Positions 11,601 through 23,425 of a DNA stretch of 64,000 nt are shown one piece after another. The stretch spans positions 1 through 64,000 of the forward strand of contig JACCGJ010006236.1 of assembly GCA_013407085.1 (NCBI GenBank), in the 5' to 3' direction. Source of the stretch: Atriophallophorus winterbourni (taxonomy: Eukaryota; Platyhelminthes; Trematoda; Plagiorchiida; Microphallidae). How positions within the stretch are numbered: the first letter of the stretch is position 1; every line of letters starts with the position of its first letter. The position numbers were made by a program, and so were the translations under genes. The notes under the pieces are model-generated. The model ran no database searches. It was given only the letters and a program-made list of their open reading frames with translations, and had not been told where the DNA came from.

Positions 11601-11641
11601 ATTGAATACAACACGTATACTTTTAATATTTTTCTCACAAA

Positions 11642-12886
11642 ATGAGTCGCGTTCATAAGATAAACGAACGCAACAACTGCGCAAAATGTGCCGTGGATGT
11701 TCTAAACGATGTTCCGGCGCTCCAATGCGATCGCTGTGATTCTTGGCAGCATCCTAGATGCTCGAAGATTCCTTAATCGCTTTACGATTGTTTAACAACG
11801 CATAAAAATGAAGAAATATTATTTTCCTGTCTTGCGTGCCGAGCCCGCCATCGAGGAGACAAGCTGGCCGACAAACGTAGTAGTGAAGCGCCTAAATCCG
11901 CTATCATCGACACGCTAAACAATTTGCGACCAACCGAAGACACACATCAGAACACTACTTACGCGGAGATAGCAAGCAATGCGTCCTCACCAGCTACAGA
12001 GCCATAATGCGCGATTGTCACCAGACTTCAACGCCTGGAATCCCTACTAGATGTGAGAACCCAGCCTGCGTGCAGAAATCCTCAGGGTGATCAGATAACG
12101 CCAACTGCATCTTGATCATCGAAACCTCATACTGCTCCTCAACGACAAACCATTAAGCCGAAACCGACTAACACCGATAAACTGCCTGTAGTTCAAAAGG
12201 CCACTCAACGCAGCTCGCAATGCCAGACCATTGTATGCACGAATGTGTCTGAAAGCTCCTCGCCGTGCTTCCAAACACGCAGGAAAGACGGTGTGCAACA
12301 GTGGAATGCCATCTGCGAAAAATTGCAACTTGAAGTAACGACGGTTTCCTTGGTACGTCTTTTCAGACGCCCGAACGCGCTTCACGCGGATGCACCACGT
12401 CTAATACGAATCACCCTTGAGTCTACTGCGAAGGTAGAAGAAGTCTTGCTCCTATCCGCATTTTTCCTGACGTTCCATGGTCTCAAAGACATGCAAAAGC
12501 AGGTTGGTTACGATTGGAAATCGGAGAATGATAAACGCAGCATCTTTATTCACGGTGTTCCTGAACTGAACAATGAGAACTCAGCTAAGAACACTCTTTG
12601 CGACTGCTCTCAATGGCGCTATATCCAAGAGCTTAGCAAAATCAAAGGAACTATGACGACTGCTGTGAAACGCCTTCCCAAGTCCTCCAGTTACAAGAGC
12701 AATGCTCCGCGCTTTCTGAAAATTACATTCCACTCAAAGGATATGGTAAGTACCGCTTTGAGGTTGTGGTATGATAACAAGCGCTCTGCACCCACGGAGG
12801 TTCGACTTCGTTCCGCAGTCGACAAACCACAGCCTCGTCTACAATCACCAGTCGCGTCAAATGGAGACCAATCTGCTAGCGAATAA
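11642..12886 (+). pseudogene. LINE-E ORF1 with PHD-like finger
   Basis: From the ATG at 11642 the frame encodes NNCAKCAVDVL, LQCDRCDSWQHPRCSK and LFSCLACRARHRG, a full Cys4-His-Cys3-like PHD arrangement. Stops lie near 11776 and 12004. The C-terminal region (12245-12886) repeats one theme twice: LVRLFRRPNALHADAPRLIR and AVKRLPKSSSYKSNAPRFLK are parallel blocks, each followed by a similar helix. This suggests a duplicated RNA-binding module. Only a few point lesions separate it from an intact ORF. Confidence 0.65.
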
Positions 12887-13020
12887 CACACGACTGTTTC
12901 AAAAAACTCCCAGGAGCGGGCTTCATCGGGGCCGGTGGAATAAGTGCACCTTCAAATCGCACACTGTACACACTACAATCGCGCAGCCTTTCATGCTGTT
13001 ACACAAACGCTGCTGGTTTT

Positions 13021-15990
13021 ATGAGCAAACTACCGGAGCTCCGTTACCGCCACTCCCTTTGTGCATGGGACCTAATAGCCGTCACAGAGACTTGGTTATC
13101 GAGCTCAGTTCTTAATGCGGAACTCACCCTCCCCAATATGTCTTCACTTCGTCGGGATCGTGTAAAAAGAGGAGGTGGTGTCCTGCTCTATTATCATGAA
13201 TCACTTCGTTGCGAACCATTAAGCGACCCTGCGTTATGTGACTCTGATGTTCTAAGGTGCCAAATATCACTCAAACAAGACAGTCTTCTCCTGATTGCGG
13301 TTGTTTATAGACCACCCAGTAGCCATGCACAGCTGGATTCCTTCCTTATCTCTTCACTTCGGCACGCTCTAAACTAACGATTTCCCCACATCCTAATAAT
13401 GGGAGACTTCAATTGTCCTAGATTTTGTGGAGACCTTGTTTCTCAACCGTTTGCCGTTGAACTGTCTGACTTACTGGCAGACTATCCATTGTACAACCAC
13501 GTTCGTAAAGCAACTCGGTTTCGGGACATGAATGCACCATCCATGCTGGACTTCATCATCACAAATAAAGAGTTAATGATTGAGAATCTTTCCTTCACCC
13601 CTCCTCTCGGCCATAGTGACCATGTTGTTTTGACATTCACTTTCGTTACATTCATGGACCACTTTAATGAAACCCGCCCACAAACTCGTTGGATTACCGA
13701 CATTGGATTGTTCCACGAACTTGTTACTGCCAATTCATGGGACTTCTTAATGTCTGACAAGATCGATGTTGCTTGGACCACGGTTCTCACTCACTGGCAC
13801 GCTTTGCTGCGCGCTGCCAGCCACGAGAAGCCTTTTCATCATAAGAAACCGGGCTCGTTTCTTCGCAGCCGAACAAAGAAAGCCATAGCGCAGCGAAACC
13901 TGGCATGGCGATGTTATCGGGCAGGAAGAAACAAAAATGACTGGGAAAACTACAGGTCATTGCGAAACTATTGTACATACCTCAGCCGCCAAGACAAGAC
14001 CCAATATGAATTGCATATATTCAACAAGTTTATGGAGAACCCAAAAAGCTTGTTCCACCTTGTGAACCAAAGACGCGTGGTCAAACTAGGAATTCCATCC
14101 CTAGTCAGCGCACACGGCCTCACATCGACCGCCTTGGAAGCTGCAACTGTGCTGTCGCAACAATACGCTCCTATTTTTAACCCTACATATCCCGCGAAAC
14201 TTACCCACTTTTCTTTTCCCTCGCGCGACGTGCAAGAGATGCCGGAAATAAAGTTCACCCCTGAGGCAGTTCATCAGAAGATTCTGTGTCTGCGACAGTA
14301 CTCCTCGTCAGGACTCGACGGCATCCATCCCAAAATCCTGAAAGTAGCCGCAGCACATATATCTCCTTTACTGGCGACTTACTTTCAACGTTGTTTGGAC
14401 TCGGCTACCATTCCACAAGCCTGAAAGGAAGGTGTTGTAAGCCCTATATTTAAAGGCGGCAGCCGGTCTGATCCTGCAAATTATCGCCCCATCGTGCTGT
14501 TATCAGTGATTTCTAAAGTCATGGAGAGCATTGTCTCTGACCGCATTGTCTCACATTTCGAAACGAATCGGATTTTAATCAAACAGCAACACGGTTTTCG
14601 GGCCAAACGTTCGTGCACCTCTAATTTGCTTCTCGCCCGAGATGAATGGACGAAAGCCGTCGACGAAGGCACTGGTGTCGATGCTATATTTTTGGATTTC
14701 TCCAAGGCATTCGACCGTGTGCATCACGACATCCTTCTCCTTAAACTCGCTTCCTACGGCGTTGGATCATCCCTCGTATCATGGATGAAATACTTCCTAT
14801 GCGATCGCTCTCTCTGTGTTCGTGTGCGCGACTGCTACTCAACCCCCTTTCCAATCAAGTGTGGTTTGCCGCAAGGTTCGGTTCTTGGTCCAAGACTCTT
14901 CATTATCTTCATCAACGATATCGGACAAGACATTGAATCCCCGTTCCTCCTCTTTGCTTATGATGTCAAACTTTGGCGCTCTCTTAAATCGTCTGATGAT
15001 TCCCGTGTCTTACAAGACGACTTAGATCGCCTACATTGTTGGTCCTCACGAAACTATCTTCCATTCAACGCATCCAAGTGCAGCGTTCTCCCCATCCGTC
15101 ACTCAGCTTGTTTTACCTACCGTTTGGGGCAAACAACACTTCAACGCGTTCGGCAAGAAAAGGATCTTGGACTTATCATTCAGCAAGACCTTGGTTGCAC
15201 AGAACAATGCGAACGCGCAGCAGCTGCAGCCAACCGCAACACCGGCCTACTTCGCCGCGCCCTCGGCAAGTTCGACCGGTTTCTCTTCCCGACTCTGTTG
15301 AACATTTACATCCGGCCACACTTGGAATACGCAGTGCAGGCTTGGCGGCCGTGGCTATGCAAGGACATGTCACTCCTCGAAAACGCCCAACGGCGTGCGA
15401 CAAAGCTCGTCCGCGGTATGCGCCACTTGCCATACGAGGAGAGATTACGCCGTTTAAACACATACTCCGTTACGTACCGTCTTCTCCGTGGAGACATGAT
15501 ACTTACATACCGGATACTGAGCGACCCCTCCCATCCATGCAGCTCCCTACTCGTCCCATCCATCAGCACAAATCTCCGAGGACATGGACTTAAATTGCTA
15601 CATCAGCAAAGTCGACTTGAATGTCGCCGCAGGTTTTTCTCGGTGCAAGTCTGCAGTCCATGGAATGCTCTTCCATGCAAGCTTTTTGAATCCGCTTCTT
15701 TCGGTTCTTTCAAAGGTCTCCTCGATTCCCACCTCCATGAAATCTCCCACTCCCAAGACACTAATACCCCTCGTGGCAACGGTAAGTTCTCTTTCTGTGC
15801 CATTTGCATTTTCGTCACTACCCCTCTAACACTTCTCCAGTTTCATTGCTCTTCCAGATCCCAGTATCGGAAGTCCAAGCGCACGCAGTCTCAGCTGACC
15901 CTGTTCCGGAGGATGTGGTGGGTAGCGGTGTCCCGGGTTGACGCCCTACCTGTCCAAATGCCACAAAAATCCACTGATGGTGCAGGCTAA
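13021..15990 (+). pseudogene. LINE-E ORF2, endonuclease-reverse transcriptase with mutated active site
   Basis: Endonuclease motifs: DLIAVTETWLSS, then after a stop at 13375 MGDFNCPRF and LGHSDHVVLTF. Reverse transcriptase motifs: SSSGLDGIHPKILK, a stop at 14422, YRPIVLLSVISKVMES, QHGFRAKRSCTSN, FLDFSKAFDRVHHD, LPQGSVLGPRLF. The catalytic box reads FAYD (14953-14964) instead of FADD, so the first metal-binding Asp is lost. Thumb and C-terminus run to 15990. Two stops plus the active-site change make it inactive, though otherwise almost intact. Confidence 0.85.
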
Positions 15991-16131
15991 CGCGAATGTG
16001 GCCCGCTATAAGGCCTTGGAAACTCGAACATTTTACTATTCTTTTCTTTTCGATCCACCGCACAATCCACCCTGCGGTTTTGTACAAGCTCCCCGCTTTT
16101 TATACCGTAATAAACTATTGATCTATTGATC

Positions 16132-16850
16132 ATTCGACGCGAAAGCGTACAGCCTCTCGCAACTCGCATGATGGAGGGTCAGCGAGGGAAACCTTACGCT
16201 ACACGCCTGAAGTCAATAGATCTTTTCTTACTTACGCGCCGTCGTTTGAGAGGTGACTTAATTAAAACCTTCAAGATCTTGAAGGGGTTAAGTGGCGTTA
16301 TCATGAACGACTTCTTTGTCTTACGACCCGAGCTGGGCATCGCGGACATTCACTCAAACTTGCTAAGAAGCAATGTAGACTTTTTCAGCCTCAGGGCGGT
16401 AAATTTCTGGAACCGGCTTCCAGAAGAACTTATATCCTGCAGTTCTGTCGCGAGATTCGAGAACGGTTTGGACCGCATCTGGGGTAAGCTTTTTCCTGAA
16501 TACTCTCCCTAATTGCTGTGTAAGATTAGGTATTTCACCATTTTAGCGTTTTTGGTAAATAAAGTAAATGCTAGAGTTCTGTTTTTTAAATACACAACTC
16601 TTCTTTAGCTGACCTCCCACCGTACTGGTGAAGAGAATTTTTTTCCATCATCATTCATAACGAGGTGCTTCCTAAATACAACCCAGATAATCTCTTGGCG
16701 TCGCGATCGTTGAGGATATCCAAAGCACAATAAGAAAAAAACCCTTTGGCAGTGGTGGTTGCTTATCTGCAGGTTTCCACCGACGCTCGATTGGCTCGTT
16801 AGCCACTTACTGTCCTGTGTAACTGAACTGAATGAAGCATACATGGCCAA
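16132..16850 (+). mobile_element. LINE-F 3' fragment
   Basis: The 16126-16512 frame encodes the C-terminal end of a LINE reverse transcriptase (RRRLRGDLIKTFKILKGL to IWGKLFPEYSP). It is closely similar to the end of the copy at 21.46-22.9 kb. The 3' UTR (16513-16850) aligns with 22548-22905, including the shared end ACTGTCCTGT...ACTGAACTGAA. The 5' truncation and tail agree with ordinary LINE insertion. Confidence 0.75.
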
Positions 16851-16919
16851 AAAGCGAATAACCATACAAGGCCAAAAGGTGTATGTAAAAATACGAATAT
16901 ACAAAGTGAAAGTAGTTCA

Positions 16920-19085
16920 CTACACTCCCACGGCTGAGAGTTTGAGAAGCAAGAGCCTGTGGTTGACTGAATCAAAAGCCTTACTAAAGTCGAGACAGAA
17001 GACTTCTACAGCTATACCATCATCCATCCTCTTAGTGACCTCGTTTAGAAAGCTCAACAAGTTAGTCAAACATGACCTACCTTTTAGGAAGCCGTGTTGT
17101 GCGGCATTCAGAAGAGTGGTTAGGTATCCACAAATATTTTTGCGGATAAACCTTTCCATAACCTTACATAGTACACTAGTGAGGCTAACCGGACGTAATT
17201 TTTGACCGCCAATGAAGCTCCTCCCTTATGGATAGGCACTACAACAGCTGTTCTCCAGTCCAAAGGAAAGGTACCTTCTCTGAAGGATGTGAAAAGTTAT
17301 GCGATCGGCTCAGCTAATATAGGAGCAAGCAGTCTGATCATTCGTGGATGAATGCTATAGGGCCCTACCGACTTGTTCTATGCTAGGCTGGCCAATATAT
17401 TCTCGAGATTGTGTACCACGAACGCAAGGTAAGGTAGACGGGGCGTTCAGTGAGTGCACACTGAAGTGATGGCGCAGAGATGTTCGAATTCTCAACTCGA
17501 CGTTACACGCTTTGAAAATGCATAGAAAACAACTGAGCCTTTTCAGTACTCGCAATGACGGCAGAGCCAGCGTCTCTTCTTAAGGTACCTACACCTCTTC
17601 GCGTTGAGCCTTTAGATTCAACGCAGCTGTAGTATCGTTTCGGATGAGTATTTGCCTCTTGAGCAAAACTCGTTTCGAAAGAGAAACAGCGATATTTCGC
17701 GCTTCTTTGTAACGGGCCCAAGTCCCACATGAGGGAGTAAGCTTGTAACGCCTCCATTTTGCGTCGCGGTGACGTACGCTATGGGAAACTGAGACTGACC
17801 ACCATTAAGGTTTACCATTTTTGCGAACGGGTACGAGAGGGGCGAATCGATCATGTAGTTGAAGGATGTTTTTCTCGATCTGCCCCCACATCCCATCCAC
17901 ATAGTCAATGTTTTTCCATGGGAGTAGCACTGCTGCCTGCAGTAGGGCAGCAGGGTCGATCCTATGGAAGCATCGAGGCACCTTAAGTGGGGTTTACCAA
18001 ATGCAGAAAAGCTGAGGTGCTGTTATGATATGATATGATATGAAATCACAAGTTTGATCCAGGCAAAGTGCCGCACAGTCCGAGACTGTACGTGGGCTGA
18101 GATACTGTCAGGTTGCGCAGGCCTAGATAGATATGAGGGAGGAAATAGAAATAGAAATGGTAGTGAGACTCCTGCATGTTTCAGCATGCAGCTCAATTTT
18201 GCACGATGTTAGCCGCACAGCACGGAAGTGCTGCACGATTGCACATCCGTGCTGTTGCTCCTCTACAAGGCAATAGTAAGGCCATATCTAGAACACTGTA
18301 TCCACGCTTGGAAGGCGTATTACCAGAAGGATATAGCGCTGCTAGAAAAGGTACAGAAGCTGGCCACTCGCATGATCGAGGGGTTAGCGTACACCGACTA
18401 TGTTTATCGTCTATTAGAATTAGGACTTGTCTCGCTTAAAAGGAGGCAACTTAGGGGAGATCTTATAGAGACCTTTAAGGTTGTCAAAGAATTATATTTT
18501 CTCGAATTCGATGGCTTCTTTCGGTTTCCTCGTTTGGTTGGTACACGAGGGCACAGTCTTAAGCTAAGTAAACAGCACACCAGGCTGGAATCCAGAACGC
18601 ACTTCTTTAGCATCCATGCAGTGAATGCGTGGAACTCACTCCCCGTAGAACTAATCTCGGCAACTTCATTAAATGCGTTCAAACACGAGCTGGACGAACG
18701 GTGGCAGATGCTCTTTACGGACCATTATCCTTAAGACTAAATCCATCCATATTTATTGTCAAAAACCACAAAAATATTTGGAAAATCTTTTTGAAACAGA
18801 AAAAATGCGTTTTTTTCCATTTTTCGTTTTTGTTGAAATTAACTGCTGTCCATCGTCTTTTCATTCGATTGGATATGCAACATGCATTAACTCTCTCACC
18901 TTTCGGTGATGAGATTTCTCCCATCTTCCACTCACAGGTACACACACATGTGCTCTCTACGAATCAATCTTGGTAGTGGCGGGTGTTTTCAAGCACCGAA
19001 AAAATCTGGGCACTCGTTTCGACTTTGTCGACTATCGCCCTGTGATACTGATACAGACACTGATTCAAGAAGATGACGAATGGAA
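16920..19085. mobile_element. LINE-A copy with 5' inversion, carrying a SINE
   Basis: The left part (16920-18003) is LINE-A reverse-transcriptase sequence on the minus strand, matching about 3335-4405 of the first copy. The right part (18004-19085) is the LINE-A 3' end on the plus strand, matching about 2815-1978. Inverted 5' part followed by sense 3' part is the known signature of twin priming. The right part is interrupted at 18025-18248 by a SINE-S. The 18249-18734 frame encodes the ORF2 C-terminus ending ERWQMLFTDHYP. Confidence 0.75.
18025..18248 (-). repeat. SINE-S full-length reference copy with 8-bp target duplication
   Basis: Inserted in LINE-A between two copies of GTGCTGTT (18017-18024 and 18249-18256), which fixes its ends exactly at 224 bp. 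On the minus strand it begins GGATGTGCAATCGTGCAG, has a stem pair GTGAGCTGCATGC.../...CTCAC, a pyrimidine-rich middle, the core CTGGGCAACCTGACAG-like block and ends in a short (ATATC)n tail. No recognisable tRNA B box. Nonautonomous: no ORF. Confidence 0.75.
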
Positions 19086-19540
19086 TAGTATACGGCAAGC
19101 AGCTCTCGACCAAATGTACTATATTTTGTTTGAACCGGTTGCAGTCGACGTGAAAAGAATTCTAAATGTCTGGTGAATTTCTCAACCTCTTGCTAGAGTA
19201 CTGCGCCCACCGCTTCGGTCGATGCATTGGTAACTAGTGATAGGTGAGCATCTGCCTTAGTCGACATATAAATCCAAGTTGTCGCTTCATTGAGGGCAGT
19301 TTTAAGTGAAGCAAAAGCTTCGTTTGTTTCTGCGTTCATTGAAAATCTCGTTCTTTGCAGCAAAGTAAATCTGTAAGCGCTTGAGCTAACTTCTCGCAAT
19401 GAGGTATAAAGCGCCTGTAGTAATGGACTAAGCCGAGAAATCGACGCAACTGACTGATTGAACTTAGACACGGATAGTCGTGGATAGCAGAGACGTTTTG
19501 CTCCATAGGTTTAATCAATACGGGGACGGAGCAAATCGAG

Positions 19541-20099
19541 TGCATCTTACTTTACTTTACTTTGTGCGACTATCTCCTCCTGGAGGATGAGTCGGCTTCA
19601 AGGAAGATTCTTGGGAATTTGGGTACAAAGCGGCGTCCCCAGCACCACTCGGCGTTTGTTCGCCACCGTACACCGCCCTTCATATCACCGCACCCCCCCC
19701 CCTTGACACAACCACAGTCCCCGCAGGCCACACCTGCAAAGCACGGGGGTTGCCCAGAAAGGGTGTCTACCAGAACTGTGTTCCAGGTTTTTCCTCAGGG
19801 TTTTCTCCCGAAGCCTTTCCCGCGATCGGGTATCCCACAAGGCAGCGGAGGTTTTCCTTCCCTTAGATGAAATGCCCTCCCAGGCTAACGAGCTCCATCT
19901 GCCCGAAGCAAACTGGTTTTCAGGCGCCAGTCACTCGCCCTCGCCCTTCTCCTGTTGGTAGAAGCAGTTCCGCCGGGCTCGGGGAGCCACTCGTGCAGGC
20001 CAGAAGCTGGACTTGGTTGTCAGAGGCTATTTGAGACGCATGCCATATGGGAGCATTTTATAAACAGTGGGAGCTTATTCCCACTGCCACCCCCGGCTA
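19541..20099 (-). repeat. retroposon R, long copy inside the Gypsy relic
   Basis: On the minus strand it runs from TGTCATAGCCGGGGGTGGCA to a conserved end (CTCCAGGAGGAGATAGTCGC) and a (GTAAA)n tail. It aligns along its length with 61416-61970, with differences and a short C-rich expansion near 19690. It splits the Gypsy reading frame just after an NPDKC motif. No coding capacity seen. The tail shows it is a retroposed RNA (SINE or a LINE 3' end). Confidence 0.65.
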
Positions 20100-20490
20100 T
20101 GACAATGAAGGAGACATTTATCGGGGTTCACGACAACTTCATAACGAGAGAGACGTTGAAAAACCTCTCGTAGATGGTCGACATGTTCCGAGGATGTTCT
20201 GCTGGCAATTAGTACGTTATCTATGCGAACGTACACGAAGGGTAACCCATGAAACACTTGGTCCACAAAACGTTGGAAAGTTTGTGCGGCATTGCGTAGG
20301 CCAAATGGCATACGTACGAATTCAAATAAGCCAAATATTGTCGTGACTGCCGTTTTTGGGATGTCCTCCTTCGCAACGGGGATTTGATAAGCACGTACTA
20401 AGTCAAGCTTCGAGAACACGGTTTTTCCATGTAGCGATGTCGTGAAATCGTGGATCTTTGGGATTGGGTAACGGTCCGGTCCGGTAGGTT

Positions 20491-20600
20491 TGGTATGGTA
20501 TGAAAGCACAAGCCTGATCCAGGCAAAGTGCCGCACAGTCAGCAACTGCACGTGGGCTAATGTACTGTCAGGTTGCCCAGGCCTAGACAGATATGAAGGG
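20491..20600 (-). repeat. SINE-S copy, 5'-truncated, inside the Gypsy reverse transcriptase
   Basis: Has the core (CCTGATCCAGGCAAAGTGCC read on plus) and tail-side GGTATGGTATG. It interrupts the Gypsy reverse transcriptase between the GDYRSLN and DRYPIP motifs. Confidence 0.7.
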
Positions 20601-21459
20601 GATTGAGTGACCGATAATCTCCACATGGGCGCAAGTTGTCAGCGGTGCTCTTCTCCACCATGTGCAGTGGAGAAGCCCATGGCGAATTCGATGGACGGAT
20701 GATCCCTAGCTCCATCATGTATTAGAACTGTTTCTTGACAATAGCCAGCTTGTTGGGATCAACCTACGTGACTTGGCAAAGACTGGCGTAGCGCGAGAGA
20801 CGAGGTGGTGCTTGACCTGATGTTTGACCACAATAGTGAATTACTGCGGGTTGAAAACCTCGGGAAACTCGGCTATTAGTTCACTGTAAGGACTGATGGA
20901 ATCAGAACTCGAATACCCTGGATGGGCGAGTCATGATATTGGCCAATAGAATTCAGCTTCGTAGTGTTATCGATAAGCCTTTGATGGCTTATTGGTATTT
21001 TTACGTCTGCAATAATGAATTTCAAGTGAAACGATCTTCGCAAGCCTAGGTCTACAGCGAGAGACCAATGACCATAAGTGGCTATGTGGGTACCGTTGGC
21101 CGCATGAAGAGTCAATCCTGGCTGACACTTGCGTTCGGTTTCGGAGGTGGGATGACGCTGAATTCCGCACTGGTGTCTACCAGAAAACGCAATTTATTTG
21201 TGTTGTGAAGTAGAAAAGACGGTAAACGTTGTTACTAGCCTGTGCAGCTTTGTCTACTGTCTGGCTGGCTAGTTTCTCATGTTCATTAGAATCAAGGTCC
21301 AGCGCTTAGTGCATCGACCAGCGCGTTCGCCGAATCGGCGGTGGTAGTAATAAAGTCGAGAGTGATTCTTATGCGTTGAAGCACGTTGTCGGCCGCTTTT
21401 TCTCTAGCGGAGTGTTGTTGCTCCAGATGTTGATTCTATTAAGGCTTGAAGGTTTGAGG

Positions 21460-22905
21460 TCAGTTCCTTGAGTTTCAATTTAAGTGACAGCAAGGCTTTC
21501 GATTCCGTAAATCACCGCCTTCTAGAGATTAAGCTACCAGCAAAAGGCATACGTGGTAGTCTACTTGCTTGGATAAAGGCCTTCCTTACAGGTAGGACAT
21601 TCCGAGTTAGGGTAGGATCTACGCTGTCAAATCAAACCGACGTGATCAGTGGTGTACCCCAAGGGTCGGTACTCGGTCCTCTTCTATTCCTGATTTTCAT
21701 CGATGACTTGTCCTCTGCATTGAAGTGCCCATGCTTCATTTTCGCGGACGATGTGAAATTCATCGGATCAACGGATGAAGATACCTTGTTGCACGACCTT
21801 GAGCGGGTCATAAACTGGGCATACCAGTGGGATCTCCCACTGAACCTAAATAAGAGCCAACTCTTGTCAGCACTGGTTGATAAGATTTCGGTCCAGGTGG
21901 CGGGGAATTCCCTCAGTGTTAACGCCACACAGTGTGTTAAGGATTTGGGTGTACTGGTTAGGGCTGACTTCAAATAGGAGGACCAATGTGCCGCTGCGGC
22001 TCAGCGTGCACGCAAGGTACTTTTTCGGCTGAAATCAGTGCTATCGAGCAGAAGACCCGATGTATTCCTGCCACTGTACAAGGCATTCGTTCGGCCGCAT
22101 CTCGAATACTGTGTTCAGGCGTGGTGTTTTCACTACAAAAAGGACATCCTTCGACTTGAAAGCGTACAGCGCCTCGCAACTCGCATGATTGAAGGTCAGC
22201 GAGGGAAACCGTACGCTGTGCGCCTAATGTCTCTCGATCTTTTCTCCCTTAGGCGCCGTCGTTTAAGAGGTGACTTAATAGAAACCTTTAAGATATTGAA
22301 GGGTTTGAGTGGCGTGCAAATGAACGACTTCTTTACCTTAAGCCCCGAGCTGGGCACCCGGGGCCACTCACGTAAAATTGCTAAGAAACGATTTCGGCTA
22401 GACTCCAGGAAACACTTTTTCAGCCTTAGGGTTGTAAACTTCTGGAACATTCTTCCAGAAGAACTTATATCCTGCAGTACCGTCGCTAGTTTTAAGCAGG
22501 ATTTGGACCGCAACCGGGGTAAGTTTTTTTCTGAATACTCTCCTTAATTGCTATGCAAGCTTAGGTATTTCATCTTTTAGCGTTATCCCGTAAATAAAGT
22601 GAGAGCTAGAGTTCTCCGTGTTTTTTATTTATTATACACGATGCTACTTTAGCTGACCTCTCCGTGCTGGTGAAGAGAAACTGCTTTTTCTTTTTCCAGC
22701 CTCGGCTATAACGCGAAGCTTCCTAAATTCAACCCGGATAAACTCTTGGCTTCGCGATCGGCGAAGATTTCAAATAAACAAAAAGAATAAACGTTTTGGC
22801 AGTAGTGGGTGCTTCTCTGCAGCTTTCCACCGATAGAAATTCTGGTTGCTCGATTGGCTTGTTAGCCAGATACTGTCCTGTGCAAACTGAACTGAACGGA
22901 ACTGA
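21460..22905 (+). mobile_element. LINE-F, 5'-truncated copy with long reverse-transcriptase frame
   Basis: Begins inside the reverse transcriptase at DSKAFDSVNHRLL and keeps an open frame to 21977 (GVPQGSVLGPLLF, intact FADD). One stop follows at 21975, then the thumb and C-terminus run open to 22547 (FSEYSP). The 3' UTR to about 22905 matches 16513-16850. Little damage compared with neighbours, so a fairly recent insertion. Confidence 0.8.
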
Positions 22906-23000
22906 CATAAACAAGTGATACTTGAAGGCCACTGTTGCATAGGGTTCGTACAACGAACCACGATGTTCAAACACAGAATCACATAGTGATTCGTGGTCAA
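22905..23000 (-). repeat. repeat V, copy 1
   Basis: About 95 bp that recur, inverted, at 27335-27430. It holds the hairpin GAATCACtATGTGATTC (minus strand). Next to both copies lies a second short GC hairpin (23048-23075 here, 27303-27330 there) of different sequence. Probably a small nonautonomous element; class unknown. Confidence 0.5.
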
Positions 23001-23261
23001 GCACTCAAGGCGCTTATGGATAGTCAAAGTAATGTGTTACTCACATCCCCCGAAATTAATTTCGGGGGAAGCCGATTTACTTTATGTTTGCATTACAGCG
23101 AGGACTGACTTGTGGTTTTCATACACTTGGTCTGCAAGATTAGCAAGCTTTTCGAGACCGCAGTTTGGTATTCAACCGGTGAAGCAGGATGGAGGCCCCG
23201 ATGATTTTCACAGAAATCGCGCTTTTGGTTATGATGCGTGACTTCGAAAGCCGCAAGGAAG

Positions 23262-23425
23262 CTGTAATGTTTCTTGACTGCATGTTCGATTCGAGGTGTA
23301 GGCACCTCAGCCCGGTGTGTCTGTGCCTAATATTTTGTAGGTTCAGTAGCTTTTTAGGTTTTACTCTTCCCCGTATTTTTAGAATTTTCATCATGCCATG
23401 GTTATATTTTGGTTAAGCACTTGGT
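23262..23425 (+). repeat. LINE-H 3' UTR fragment
   Basis: Shares the GATTCGAGGTGTAGGCACCT block, the TTCCCC and CATGGTTAT blocks and order with copies at 29.1, 48.8 and 55.0 kb. At 28.7 kb the same tail follows LINE coding sequence, which identifies it. Confidence 0.6.

Larger units (their letters stand above)
11601..16131 (+). mobile_element. LINE-E, nearly complete CR1/Jockey-like retrotransposon
   Basis: Has ORF1 with a zinc finger (11642-12886, two stops), ORF2 with endonuclease and reverse transcriptase (13021-15990, two stops) and a 3' end with AATAAA near 16111 followed by a short repeated tail (CTATTGATCTATTGATC). It is the best-preserved transposon here. Its right end abuts a LINE-F fragment at 16132. 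Moderately GC-rich compared with LINE-D. The left boundary is approximate. Confidence 0.8.
19190..21430 (-). pseudogene. Ty3/Gypsy-like pol relic
   Basis: Minus strand, in order: a protease-like region (about 21240-20880) with VDTSAEFSVIPP in place of the usual DTG, then LHAANGTHIATYGHWSL; the reverse transcriptase (20720-20602, then 20489-20100) with [29 protein letters not shown] and [17 protein letters not shown]; and the RNase H side (19540-19190) with RRFLGLVHYYRRF and LVTNASTEAVGAVL. The YxDD box is RIDN and the RNase H Asp is Asn, so the active sites are lost. A SINE-S and retroposon R interrupt it. Resembles CsRn1-type Gypsy elements known from flukes. Confidence 0.8.

Noticed and set aside
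19570..19600. GGAGGATGAGTCGGC in retroposon R as a hammerhead core
   Set aside because: The box is not CTGATGA and no GAAA box with stem II follows; all three copies share the non-canonical sequence.
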